A stretch of 64,000 nt of DNA from Anadara kagoshimensis (Eukaryota > Mollusca > Bivalvia > Arcoida > Arcidae). Position numbers and translations under genes: made by a program. Numbering within the stretch: the stretch's first letter is position 1; every line of letters begins with the position of its first letter. Positions 11,376 to 21,550 of this stretch are shown here, piece after piece. The stretch covers positions 22,894,424-22,958,423 of the forward strand of contig CM037870.1 in NCBI GenBank assembly GCA_021292105.1, written 5' to 3'. The notes below the pieces were generated by a model that had not been told where the DNA came from, searched no databases, and saw only the letters and a program-made list of their open reading frames with translations.

Positions 11376-11525
11376 ATAAAATATATTTTGGTGTTTTGGC
11401 TTTCTTTTCAACATCTTGTCAACAATTTTGTGTCATAATTTTGATCCAAACACTACTGATGAGGAATTGTATTCCGAAACGGCCGTCTAGTGCTGTAAAA
11501 TTAAAACGGGTATGGTATAATATGT
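11376..11525 (+). mobile_element. Hammerhead-bearing repeat unit (retrozyme-like), truncated at its left end
   Basis: It shares TTTTCAACATCTTG, the hammerhead, and AAAATTAAAAC..GGTATAATATG with the copies at 11870-12160, 22060-22330 (minus), 34000-34110 (minus, partial) and 57960-58065. Compared with those at 11.9 and 22 kb it lacks the upstream ACTCCCTCATG and TTTCCTTAGCTAAATTTAGT blocks; the LINE stub sits there instead. It contains the best-preserved ribozyme in the window. Confidence 0.65.
11437..11502 (+). ncRNA. Type I hammerhead self-cleaving ribozyme, all core bases present
   Basis: The complete conserved core is visible: CTGATGA (11456-11462), then GAA + A (11476-11479), then the cleavage triplet GTC (11485-11487, cleavage expected after C11487). 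Stem II is GGAAT (11463-11467) with ATTCC (11471-11475), loop TGT. Stem III is minimal: A-C (11479-11480) pairs with G-T (11485-11486) around GGCC; because ACGGCCGT is self-complementary, two molecules could form a full 8-bp stem. Stem I has an inner helix CACTA/TAGTG (11451-11455 with 11488-11492), an internal loop, and an outer helix AATTTT/AAAATT (11437-11442 with 11497-11502). Such an internal loop is where natural hammerheads make tertiary contacts with loop II. Short stem III and stem I open at the ends define type I, the form known from metazoan retrozymes. Cleavage activity is inferred, not shown. Confidence 0.8.
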
Positions 11526-11978
11526 AATTTCCTCTATTTACTTTCAAGGATATCCCTAAATTTGAAGACGTTGGATCAGATTAAGATATGGAAGATAATC
11601 GTGTAAGACATTTATTTACAAGTTAATGATGTATAGAATCAATAAACCAAGATCTAGATCCTAGTGTAAAGCATGTGTTGTTACTTTGTAAGTCGTATAT
11701 GTCAAAGTATTACAGCTAGGTACTATAACATGTACTAGGTTAATTGATTACAGCATACTAACATATAGACATAACAAATGTACTGAGAGGACTGAGAGGA
11801 AGGGAAGACTTTAATGTGTACTTTTAACTGATTTTGTAGAAATATAATTTGCTGCTAGTTAAAATTTGAAATTGTTCAAAAACTAAGCTATACTCCCTCA
11901 TGCGATGTATTTCCTTAGCTAAATTTAGTAAAACCTTCTTGTTATCTTTTCAACATCTTGAAAACAAATTTGGTTCAT
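11526..11978. other. Spacer between two hammerhead units
   Basis: About 340 bp of sequence not seen elsewhere in the window, then from about 11870 the 5' part of the hammerhead family (ACTCCCTCATG, TTTCCTTAGCTAAATTTAGT, TTTTCAACATCTTG). If the two flanking hammerheads delimit one circular-RNA-derived monomer, this is its body. Confidence 0.4.
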
Positions 11979-12138
11979 AATTTTTGGTTCCAGCACTACT
12001 CACGAAGATCGCCACACCGGGAACATATCAATATCAATGAATGTTTTAATAAGTAAAAGTGCAAGCACGGACATCAGAGAAAATAGAGAGGAAACTGAAA
12101 ATTACGTCATCACGGATCAACGGCCGTCTAGGGCTGTT
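11979..12138 (+). pseudogene. Second hammerhead, split by insertion of a ~100-bp element
   Basis: Outer stem I (AATTTTT) and inner stem I (AGCACTA, 11992-11998) are followed by a decayed core CTCACGA where CTGATGA is expected. The sequence is then interrupted by the element at about 12013-12112. It resumes with AACGGCCGTC (12119-12128) and TAGGGCTGT, the 3' half of the ribozyme. Stem II is lost. GATC stands on both sides of the interruption (12007-12010 and 12115-12118) and could be a 4-bp target duplication. It is in the same orientation as the intact copy at 11437-11502. Confidence 0.65.
12013..12112 (+). repeat. About 100-bp dispersed element inserted in a hammerhead
   Basis: Shares CACCGG..AATATCAATGAATGTTT, AAAGTGCAAGCACGGACATC and GAAACTGAAAATTACGTCAT with 9716-9817 in the opposite orientation. 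It interrupts the ribozyme repeat described above, so it is younger than that repeat. Superfamily unknown; no clear terminal inverted repeats. Confidence 0.7.
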
Positions 12139-12165
12139 ATAACAAGTAATTTGTAGCTACATACC

Positions 12166-12285
12166 TGTCATATACCATTTTTTGAATTTAATCATAAAAT
12201 ACATTCAAAAAATGGTATATGACAATTGTCATATACCATTTTTTGAATGTATTTTATGATTAAATTCAAAAAATGGTATATGACA
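12166..12285. repeat. Perfect 120-bp palindrome (foldback MITE-like), flanked by TACC
   Basis: The two 60-nt arms are exact reverse complements, meeting at CAATTG between 12225 and 12226. Each arm is itself bounded by an inverted pair (TGTCATATACC..GGTATATGACA), so the structure is nested. TACC occurs immediately left (12162-12165) and right (12286-12289), consistent with a 4-bp target-site duplication. Symmetry stops exactly at these borders. Confidence 0.9.
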
Positions 12286-12339
12286 TACCCATAAATTCTA
12301 TGGACATGTAAATTATTTGAGGAAAATCACAGAAATGGT

Positions 12340-12740
12340 CAATCCAACAAAAACATACTGGTCCACGTTTAAATCCTAATCACTAAAATCAGAGTAGAAT
12401 TGTTTGGATTTGGCAAATTAAACACGTGAACTACCACCAGGGAAGTGAAACCGGGTGCTCCGGAAGAGTAAGCACCTATTGTTTAGCTAGCTACGCCCGC
12501 CACGTGTGTAATAAAAAATCAGAGTGAAAAGAAACATGGAACTATGGGGCGTCAAATATATCAAGGTAATACTGGACCGTATCATCAAAATTGTGATGAC
12601 GGCCATAAATACTTTTGAGGGTCTTAATAAGTCTGGACTTGCAATATACCAGAGTCAACAATATTTTTAAAAGCAGCTTCGTTTCACAGATGAAAAAGCT
12701 CTTCCGAAGCGTATAAACTGATACATATCCAGGTTTTGTT
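12340..12740 (+). repeat. Dispersed family A copy
   Basis: Landmarks in order: a degenerate constant terminus (CAACAAAAACATACTGGTCC), ACCAGGGAAGTGAAACCGGG, GCTCCGGAAGAGTAAGCACC, GTTTAGCTAGCTACGCCCGC, CACGTGTGTAAT, ACATGGAACTATGGGGCGTC, TGTGATGACGGCCATAAA and AGAGTCAACAATA. It ends near CCGAAGCGTATAA, so it is truncated relative to the copies at 3593 and 59457. Confidence 0.75.
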
Positions 12741-12774
12741 ATTATCGTGTATTGCTTTCGGTAAGATAAAATTA

Positions 12775-13080
12775 GTTGAGTGATGGTGTTTAACGTCCCA
12801 GTCAAGAATATATCACTTATATCGAGATGTGGCCAGATATAGGCGAAGGTGCAGAAATTTTGCCTGTACGTTGCGTTGCGTTGATGACATTATACAGTAG
12901 GGTTCTTTATCGTGTCACGCCTACCGTAACACGAGCCTTCGTTAATTTAAAGAACAGTGACTTTCATTTCGTAATGCCGAATGAACAGTCAGTCACTACC
13001 TTCTTTCAAGTCTTGGGTCAGACCCGGTCGGGGTTCGAGCCCATGACCTCCCACTTACGTAGTGATAAAATGAAGTAATT
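12775..13080 (-). mobile_element. tRNA-derived SINE
   Basis: On the minus strand it ends with CGATATAAGTGATATATTCT, TGACTGGGACGTTAAACACC. At the other end is a B-box-like GGGCTCGAACCCC. A protein-like frame on the plus strand is only a shadow of this element. The internal segment (TTGCCTGTACGTTGCG, TTATACAGTAGGGTTCTTT) is shared with 63705-63930. Confidence 0.6.
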
Positions 13081-13654
13081 CAGCCTACGACGAGCCAAAG
13101 ACGAGTGTGTTATATTTTTGTTGGCAAATCGGCCGCGATAATTTACACAAACTTTTCATCATTTCGAGTACAGCCATATTTCAAAATAATATTGCTTACA
13201 TATGCATTTAACTGTTCAACTTTAATTTACTCATTCACAGAATTGATAGATGATAATATATTACAACCTCATTCATAAAACTTTAGCTTCTTTGTTCAGT
13301 TCCATTCATGAAAACTTCATTAATATTCATTTTAGAATTCATGTATTCATAAAGTTATAAAATAATATTGATAACATACCTATTACGACAGTGTACCTAA
13401 AGACTTCATTATATGATTTATGAATTAATTTTTATTTAACATCGTACCTGTTCAAAAATATTGTTAATGAACTGGGTGGTGTACTTTTGATTGCTCTGCT
13501 TTTGGGATGACCTTGAAGAAATAAAAACATGGTCTAGGGGTCAATGGGAGCCACCGTAGTTTTCAGTATCATGAAGTTAACGAACGTTATCATGCTTCGC
13601 GTGAAGCAAAATATAATTATTGACTGAATAGGCTAGGAAATTAACTAATATCGA
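13081..13654. other. No feature seen
   Basis: AT-rich unique sequence between two SINE remnants. Confidence 0.35.
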
Positions 13655-13900
13655 AACGTCACCAGTCTTGGATGAAGAGGCAGAAATTTTTACCTTAGCA
13701 ATATGTTATGTGCAAGGAGTGTTCCTTATCGTGCCACGTTTATTGTGACACAAGGATATCTGCTTTCAATGTATCCATTGTGAGTTCCATTGCTAAATAT
13801 CAAGTGGTTTTGGTTGTTTTTTTTCAAGTCTTGGTTAGACCTGGCCTCCCACACACGGAACGAGCACTTTACCAACTCAGCTTCCGTAGCAATATAAGAA
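13655..13900 (-). mobile_element. tRNA-derived SINE, degenerate
   Basis: On the minus strand the head has an A-box-like TGAGTTGGTAAAGTGCTCG (near 13856-13885) and the tail contains CCAAGACTGGTGACG. The middle retains TATCGTGCCACGTTTATTGT on the plus strand, the counterpart of TTATCGTGTCACGCCTACCG in the SINE at 12775-13080. Confidence 0.45.
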
Positions 13901-14295
13901 CAGGCATCTCTCTTTAAAAACGATCATAAGGAGAAATAAAAACAAGAAGACGAAAATATTTATTGGCTAATTGCGTTAAACATCTTTTTATCATTACGTA
14001 ACGTAAACAATGTAGAACACATGACAGGGTTTGTCAGGTAATGGATTGTCGATTAGTAGTCTGGAGAATACAAGTGTTAGAAGTGATATACCACAACACA
14101 AACATATCACTCATTTTCACCATGATTTCAGTATTTATTGTCGATAAAAAACTAATTCTGTCTTCAACTGCAAGGTGTTTTTTCTTTTTCCGGTGAATGA
14201 CTTCCTTTATTTCTCCTTCAGTTTCACATTTTCATTCAAAAAGACTCCGCTAATTCAGGGCTATCTATCCTAAAAACCGGAAATGATGCCATACT

Positions 14296-14500
14296 TACAA
14301 TAATTTCTTAACTAAGGGTTTCCTTAACTGAAATTGGCTTTAAACCTTTATAACCGTGTTAATTGTTATTTTATTTTCGGACATAAAGTTGTCATTTTAA
14401 AGACCATCTCAAGCTTTGAACATTTTATTTACTTTTGTCCTTAGTTCCAAACCAATTGCCAAAATTTGCATAATTTAAGTTATGGAAGATTTTATCTAAA
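14296..14500. mobile_element. Degenerate MITE of the GGTTTCACAATCATTTCTTA family
   Basis: ATAATTTCTTAACTAAGG, TTTCCTTAACTGAAAT at the left and ATAATTTAAGTTATGGAAGA, TTTTATCTAA at the right match the terminal inverted repeats of the better copies at 44101 and 52586. Inner landmarks AAGTTGTCATTTTAAAGA and TTAGTTCCAAACC also recur there. The outermost CCCCGG ends are lost. Confidence 0.5.
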
Positions 14501-14910
14501 ACATACTTGTGAAAATGTGAGTAGGTTCTTTTTATACTGATGGTTGCTACAATTCAATTATTTTATTCGTCTAATTAGCTGATCAGATTATCAGTATGGT
14601 GTAGGTAAATAGTACACTTATATGAACTACTTATCCACCTAATCAGATCAGTCCATTAATGCTGTACCAATTGTCTTATCTGCTCATAGATTACAACATG
14701 CAGCAGAACAAATTGTTATGTTTTTTGCATTATGTTTTCTTTAATTGTTTCGTTAGAGCCATTTATTTACTATATATTTCGTTTTGGTTTATAAACTATA
14801 TTTTTTCATTAGAGACATTACATTTTGTTTCGTTAGAGCTGTTCTTCAAAGCTATTTGTTTATTTAAACTATGTGTTTTAACATTACGTAATTATGGTGA
14901 CCATTGTAAC

Positions 14911-14975
14911 AACTCCAAATGAAGTCCGACGCCTAATGAAGTGACTTCATTAGGGGAAGGACTTTATTAGGAGTT
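14911..14975. repeat. Nested hairpin, 65 bp
   Basis: The outer arms AACTCCAAATGAAGTCC and GGACTTTATTAGGAGTT pair at 15 of 17 positions. The inner stem CCTAATGAAG / CTTCATTAGG pairs perfectly around TGA. It could be a miniature foldback element or a cruciform-forming site. It lies 45 bp from the mariner insertion. Confidence 0.7.
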
Positions 14976-15020
14976 ATTATATACCATCCACAACCAGGAA
15001 TAATATTCTTTGAAATCATA

Positions 15021-16316
15021 CGAGGGGAGGTCACAAAGTTCATAGAACGGGGTATATATTGCCGCAACAAACCATACATTCTATTATTATTATTCAATAT
15101 AGTCCCCATTTACCCCAATGCACTTAGCCCACTTTTCTTTCAGACTGTCTTTACCTTTGAAATAGAAGTCTTCGGTTTGGTCCTGAAACCATGCCTCTGT
15201 GGCAGCCTTAAGTCCATCATCATCAGAAAATCTGATTCCCCGTAAATGGGATTCACATTTCTAAATAGGAAATAATCACTGGGTGCCAAATGGGGACTGT
15301 AGGGTGGGTGATTAAGTTGTTCCAACTTGCATTCACGAATCGCTGCTTGTGCAATCCTTGACTTGTGCACAGGAGCATTGTCGTGAAGAAGCAAGACCCC
15401 TCGGTTCAACTTTCCCCTCCTTTTTAATTTAATAGCAGCTTTCAGCTGCCTTATTAGATGAGCATAGTAAGCCCCAGTGATAGAGATTCCAGCAAGTTTA
15501 TAATTGATTAACAGAACACCCTTAGAATCCCAAAGCACAGTGGCCATGACTTTGCCAGCTGATGGTTGGGTTTTGAATTTCTTCGGTGGGGGTGAGCCAG
15601 GGTGCTTCCATTGCATGGACTCTGGTTTTGGTTTCTGGGTCCCAATGATGAATCCATGTTTCATCACCAGCTACTAAACGTAAATGGAAGCTCTCCGGGT
15701 TATCATTATAAATGCCAAGAAGCTCCCGACTTGACTGAAGTCTTTGGAAGCGATCCTGCACATTAAGGTTTCTGGGGATCCATCTTGCGGATACTTTTGA
15801 CATCCCAAGATGCTCGTGGATAACCGTGTATACACTTCCATGTGAAATGTCACACTCCCTAGCTATGTCATCAATCCTAATTCGACGATCATTCACGATG
15901 AGGGTCTCCACAGACGTGACAAATTCATTTGTGATGACATCAGCTAGCCGACCTGATCGTGGGTCATCCTCCAGTGAGGTGCACCCACGTTTAAATTTAG
16001 CTGACCATTTTGCCACTGTGGAATAGGCAGGACCACTGTCACCGTACACCTCGGCCATTCGCCGGTAAAATTCTTTGGCATTTGATCCCTCTACTGTGAG
16101 GAACTTTATTACTGCCCTAAACTCAACATTTTGATTTTCCATCATTGCTTGATGGTCTCCAACTTCGAATGCTTTTGAGAATTACACAAATATGATGTGA
16201 CAAATAAACTTGATATGTTTAAAATGGCGGAGTGCTTTGTATTCTAAATAAGTGAAGAAAATCTGTGTTACGCTTGGCTGAATACGCTGTTCTATGAACT
16301 TTCTGACTTCCCCTCG
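15021..16316 (-). mobile_element. mariner-type DNA transposon, 1296 bp, TA target duplication
   Basis: The ends are inverted repeats: CGAGGGGAGGTCACAAAGTT at the left and, reversed, CGAGGGGAAGTCAGAAAGTT at the right; about 28 of 32 positions match. Each end is bordered by TA (15019-15020 and 16317-16318), the target duplication of the Tc1/mariner superfamily. Length and single ORF fit mariner (about 1.3 kb). It is oriented minus. A second copy with the same ends lies at 41367-42629 in the opposite orientation. Confidence 0.93.
15090..16145 (-). pseudogene. mariner transposase, broken by at least two frameshifts
   Basis: Starts MMENQNVEFRAVIKFLTVEG, with an N-terminal helix-turn-helix region (YSTVAKWSAKFKRG, later DISHGSVYTVIHEHLG). 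The DDE/D catalytic domain follows: GDETWIHHWDPETK (first Asp), SPPPKKFKT, VLWDSKGV (second Asp), HDNAPVHKS and YSPHLAPSDYFLF (third Asp, mariner D34D-type spacing). One extra base just after DPETK (near 15620; AAACCAAAACCAG where the other copy has AAACCAAAAAAG) shifts the frame. A second shift lies near 15210-15230, after which the true frame reads DDDGLKAATEAWFQDQ and ends CIGVNGDYIE. The element is therefore not autonomous. This is the family of transposase domesticated in SETMAR of primates, but nothing here suggests domestication. Confidence 0.93.
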
Positions 16317-16669
16317 TAGTTATATTTGTGTTGTCAAATTTTCGTGGTTTTAAGAAAAACTACATTTAAATTTTGTGGAGAGGTTAATTCGTGGTTAGTG
16401 GTTTCCGTTAAAAGTAAGTTTATACTATTTTGTTGGCATGTAAATTCGTGGTATTCATTGATACCCCATAAACAACGAAACTTTGGACACCACAAAAATT
16501 AATGATTTCAGAATAACCATATTTGTTGTGGCATTTTGTTTGATGCATTGGTTAAAGCCATATATGAGAAAATAAAAACCTACACATGTTCATATACCAT
16601 CGTGTGCACGAATGCTGTCTATTCAAGTACAAGTTGGTACTGACTCGACTAAAAAATAAAAATCGTAGT

Positions 16670-17038
16670 ACAAGTTATCTTATTTCCACTAGGGAACCTT
16701 ATACAACGAAGCAAGCTGCTAACAAAATAAATTGTTGACACAGGGAAATTATCAAGGTCCTCAAAAAGTTTTATGCCGCCATCACAATATTGTTGATAAG
16801 TATGTCTCTGTATACAATATTATCCTGGATATATTCGACGTCTCAAAGTTCCATGTCCCTACACACGTGGCGGGTGTAGCCAACTTAACAGAAGGTGCTT
16901 TCCCTTCCGGAGCTCCCAGCCTCACTTTCCTGTTGGAAGTTATCGTGTTTAACCTACTTTTCTAGCTTCAACGTTTAAATTTTGCGTTGGGATTATGCTT
17001 TGGGCGTGGATTGGTATGTTTGTTTTTGATTATTTAAA
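16670..17038 (-). repeat. Dispersed family A copy
   Basis: Left part keeps the distal CCACTAGGGAACCTTATACA and CGAAGCAAGCTGCTAACAAA, then AGTTTTATGCCGCCATCACA, ACGTGGCGGGTGTAGCC, CCTTCCGGAGCTCCC, and the constant terminus GTATGTTTGTTTTTGAT at its right end. Confidence 0.75.
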
Positions 17039-17107
17039 TGGGAAGCGCATGGATAAGAAGACATTATTCGGAGTGCATGGATAAGAAAACATTATACGGA
17101 GGTAAGG

Positions 17108-17262
17108 TTGGAGTGGAGTAATGGTGTTTGACACAAGTAAAGATTTTTATCACTTATATCGAGACGGATGGTGGAGAAACTGCAGTGGCAGAGAAAATCT
17201 TTGGTGTTCTCACACTGGAATCTGCCACGAAAGTGATTCGAACTTTGGCAGACGAGGCGTTG
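17108..17262 (-). mobile_element. tRNA-derived SINE, partial
   Basis: On the minus strand: B-box-like AAAGTTCGAATCAC, then TTTCTCCACCATCC, CGTCTCGATATAAGTGATAA and a tail ending CAAACACCATTAC. The A box region is not clear. Confidence 0.55.
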
Positions 17263-18002
17263 TAGTGGGTGGTAAAGTTAGAAACAAATAATTAAATTAA
17301 ATATTAAATCATATTGTAGGAAACAAAAGTAATAAAACAAATTAAGCTTCAAAACACCATATATCCTTAAACCATTAATTGTCACTTCACAAACAGATAA
17401 TTAAAGCATGTTTACAGAGGGGAAAGTAAACAAAAATTACTCGGAAGATTAGACATGAACTGAGGCGAGTAATAACGATATAGAAATTATTAAAATTAAA
17501 GGAAATGTTAGATAAAAGTGTAATAATGTTTATGAATTCCTCCAAAGTCTCTAATGGTTCTAGCAAAAAATTAAAATGCATGTGCATCTGCAAGAGCAGT
17601 TAGTAGATAATAAAATTCACACGGTACTGCAAACCTGCGTGCATTCTTAGACACGTGTGGAGATATGCATCTCAAGATGTAGATTGCTAGCCCTTAATCG
17701 GTGTCATATCAGTTTGTTAATTGCACACTGCACTATCTTGTTTTAATGCCTGTTGTGTTTTCTACATCAAAAGTTTTGGTAATTTTGTTTCGCTTGTATG
17801 ATCATGCCATCTGTTGATTCTTATGTAACAGTCTTTTTATACCTACCACTAGTCTAGACTTACTGCCAATCCTTGGGTGTTTTTTGTATGTTCGTTTTAA
17901 GTTTTGCACTTGAATAATGTAAAATGCATCATATCTGGATTGTTTTTTATGCTTTTTCATATTAAAATATTTGACAAAAATATCTCCTTTAAATTCCTAC
18001 AG
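17263..18002. other. Unique AT-rich sequence, would be intron if the exon at 18003 is real
   Basis: No repeat or coding signal noticed. It ends with the candidate acceptor at 17990-18002. Confidence 0.3.
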
Positions 18003-18198
18003 ACATTATGAAGAGGTGATGAATGAAGAGTTTGATTGGAATAAGTGGAACAATATTACAACGGAGAAAGAAGTTACCAGAGAACATAGACCATCTGCAC
18101 CTGGACGAGATTATACCATAGTTAGAGCAGGGACAAAAATCGAACTGTTTTTTTTATCTGTTGCGCACATCGTGTCATTTTTTTCATTTTATTTATAA
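18003..18198 (+). CDS. Putative 3'-terminal exon of an unrecognised gene
   Basis: A plausible acceptor (TTTAAATTCCTACAG) precedes position 18003. The frame then reads HYEEVMNEEFDWNKWNNITT, EKEVTREHRPSAPGRDYTIV and ends with a hydrophobic tail (ELFFLSVAHIVSFFSFYL) before a stop. The acidic and Trp-containing part looks like real protein, while the hydrophobic tail from a T-rich tract could be readthrough past a missed donor, or a C-terminal membrane or GPI-type signal. There is one potential N-glycosylation site (NIT). No polyadenylation signal lies close behind. I cannot assign a family. Confidence 0.3.
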
Positions 18199-20529
18199 AA
18201 AAGAACTTGCATTTGTTTGTACCTATTACCCCTACGGTTCTGCATTATGATGTAGATAATGTCAGATAAAATTGCTTTGTTTGTTTAAATCCACCGCACA
18301 CTGCTACTTCATTTTAATTTCAAAAAGCCAAAAACACCTTTCTTATGTTGAAAATGACAATCCGTTGAGAGATGCCATGGCAATGCTTACCAATAGTTTA
18401 TGATTGGGTTGAAAACTAGACTTTACATTGTATTTACTTAATTTTGGCTGTTTGAATGAATGCGAACAACAAAAATAATGGACAGTCTATGACTGCACCA
18501 ACAAGTATTACCGGTATTTAAGGAAAGCAAAGGAAAGAAGTAGTAATGTAATTCCTGTTTTTGTTACCAATACCCATTATGTGACGGTAATTTGCATATA
18601 CAAAGTGCACAAGTAACCAATGGAGTAAATAAACATTTACGCCAAACATTATGGACACTTACACAATTATTAATAAAGTAATAATACTATTTTAGTTTAG
18701 ATCGAACATGTCACATTGTAATAGTAGTTTTGCCTTCCAAAAATACTAGCAGTTAAAGCAAAGCGTGGCGTTTAAGTTAAGGAACCGTATGCTTTACTTT
18801 TAAGAATGCATGAATGCATTGAAATAATGATGTTGAAAAATGATATTGAAATAAAAAAGAGCTGAAAATGTTTGATGACTAAAAATGACTTAAAATTCTA
18901 AGAAGCACCATATCCGATGTTCATTATATCGTCTACTAAGAAGCCTATATGATGTATACTTTCTATAATAAACTTCTATGAGCATTTTGTAAGTGAAAAA
19001 TAAAGTTTTAAAGGTTTTTTGAAATACTGTGGTCTACTACATAAACCATTTTAACATTATCCTACTTTATTCTTAGGGGACAAACCACAAAATTTGCATT
19101 ATGAGCACTTCATATTGAGTTCAAAACAGTATGAAGTGTAAGTGCCGGCACTTATTGAAAACGGACAAGTTTGGTGTGTGGTGGGCAAATGAAATGAATT
19201 TCTTAAAAAAATGAAATCTTAAGTTAAATTTATAAAAATCAACACAGTATGAATGAAACCTTATATAACATAAAACAGAAAACTCGGAAGTTTTTACAGG
19301 GGAAAAACTTAGTGGGCGACATATCTATACCCAGTGTCACTATCAATAGTTCTTTCTTTGTGTAAACTGTCGATTTGAACGTAATCTCTACTCTATCATG
19401 CTAGATAAAGAAGTATATGAGAAGAAATCGTGGTACCCTAACCTTGTATAAGATGGAAAAAGTCAGCTTTAATGTTCATTTCAAGTCATTATATAACTTT
19501 ATCTAGATTTAATACATTTTAAATTAAGGTTTTAATTTTACTTAAGAAATGTATTTTTGTGTAAACGTGAAACGTCAAAATTTTTGTCAGAGGCATCTTA
19601 AAGGGTAAAATGGTTAATCAAACAATACAAAACATGTCTTCAAATTATAAATGTTCTAGTTGCCTGCAATGTTTTCTGTGACATTGAGTACAAGAATGCC
19701 GTGGCGCACTATGCAGAGCACATTATAAACACTTGCACCATTACATGAATTTGGAATTTACACGTAGATTAGCCCTAGAGATTATTGTAAACAAATTGTC
19801 TGCTGTACATTTTAACGCAACAACAACAATGTGCATTAACACATACAGCAAAGCCTCTATTCAAAATCACCATTATCACGTTAGCGTCATAAAGGGACTT
19901 TGCGACAGAACGAGGAAAGAAATAAAACATTTAAAGAAATAGATTATGGGATTTCAAAAGGTTACTGTGGCGTCAATTGAGATGGCGATGTGTTACATTG
20001 AGGGGCATTATAACAGCGGTTTGCTGTAAATTTCATATAATTAATTTTACATTTAACTGACATTCTTATAATGTCAACGCCTGTTTTTAAAATGTCTGCG
20101 AATTTTAATTTATGACTGTGCGTGTGAACCGATGAGATTTTATGATAGTTTTGATGTGGTTACTTACAACAGAAAGGGACACGTAAAAAGATAAAAATAA
20201 TCATTAAGGTTTAAAATACCAATTTCAAATGAAAAGACAAAAGTATTGTTGCAATAAGTTTTAAAAAACTTTGCAGATGAAAGTAAACAATACATGTATG
20301 CTTGTCGTCCATTTGTGAATTTTTTAAATGCATTATTTTTAATGTATATTGAGTTCATGTCCTGTAAATGGTCTGTTTGTCTTTTACCCTGGACTTCACC
20401 GTTTTGCAGAGCCATTTCCAGAGATGACATTCGAGTTTTGTTGCATTACACTTGTTTCAGATGCAATCCAGGCCATTACACATTAATTACTTTTGTACCA
20501 TGCTTTATCTTTCTGAAGTAAAAAAGTGA
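18199..20529. other. No feature recognised
   Basis: AT-rich unique sequence. A small plus frame at 19733-19942 has no support. Confidence 0.35.
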
Positions 20530-21550
20530 ACTTTAAACATTGGTGCTGCATGCTTGGTAGGCGTTTTTATGTATTTCAAACCGTTTTTATTTTGTAGGTT
20601 TCTATATCTTACTATATGTCTGCTGCACCTATTCTCCTAAAATAAGTATTACATAATGTCTAGTTAATACCAGTATGGAGTGAGTAACAGCAAAATCGTG
20701 AACTCTAAATATTGGTGCTACATGCTTTGTGGAATTTTACATGTTTTAATTTTTATGTTTTTATATCGTCTGTAATTTGTACTGTCTTCTGTTAATGTCT
20801 CATGAGAGAGTAAAAGCAAAGACATGAACTTTTAACATTGTCCCTGTATGTTTTCCAGACGTTTTAATTTGGTAGATATCAACATCGTCTCCATCATCTG
20901 GTGTAAGGCATCACATGAAGCCACATTTTAATTCCCAGTAGATAGGGGGTAAAAGCAACCGCATAAACTGTTGACATTGGTGCTACATGCTTTGTAGACA
21001 TGTTTGTCTGCTGTACGTATTCGATCATCGTCTGTTTAACGCATTACATAATGTTTTAGTAATATCAATAGAGAGGGAGTAAAAGAAAACGTCCGAACTT
21101 TTGAACATTGGTGGCTTTGGTGCTATATGCTCTGTAGAAGGTTTTTACATCTTTCAAACAGTTTTTAATATACATTAATTATATTGTCTGCACTCTGTCG
21201 TCTGCTGTACAAATTACATAATGTTGAAGGGAGTGGGTAATGGCAAAAACTAGTATTTCAAACACTGGTGTAAAAAACTTCGTAGAAGTTTTTGTCTTTC
21301 CAACATTTTAATGTTGTATGTATCGTCTGCTGTACGTAATCTGTTGCCTGCCGTATAAATTATATAATATCCCGTTAATTTTGGAAGGGAGGGAGTAAAA
21401 GCAAAATATTCCTAACATTGGTGCTACATGCTTTGTAGAAGTTTTTTTTACGTCTTTCAAACATTTTAATGTTGTGTATATCTGACGTGTTACATAATGT
21501 CTTGTTGATATCGACAGGGAGGGAGTAAACTGTTTTATAGTATGGATTAT
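20530..21550. repeat. Degenerate ~145-bp tandem array, about 7 units
   Basis: Each unit has a block like CATTGGTGCTACATGCTTTG (at about 20541, 20712, 20837, 20977, 21115, 21255 and 21417), then TTTTTACGTCTTTCAAACA, ATCGTCTGC..GTA, TTACATAATGT and AGGGAGGGAGTAAAAGCAAA. Spacing varies from about 125 to 170 bp. Units are strongly diverged, so the array is old. Confidence 0.8.

Noticed and set aside
12827..13078. 83-codon plus frame that looks protein-like
   Set aside because: It is antisense to a tRNA-derived SINE and its equivalent at 63.7 kb is interrupted.
15826..16026. 66-codon plus frame
   Set aside because: It is antisense to the mariner transposase.
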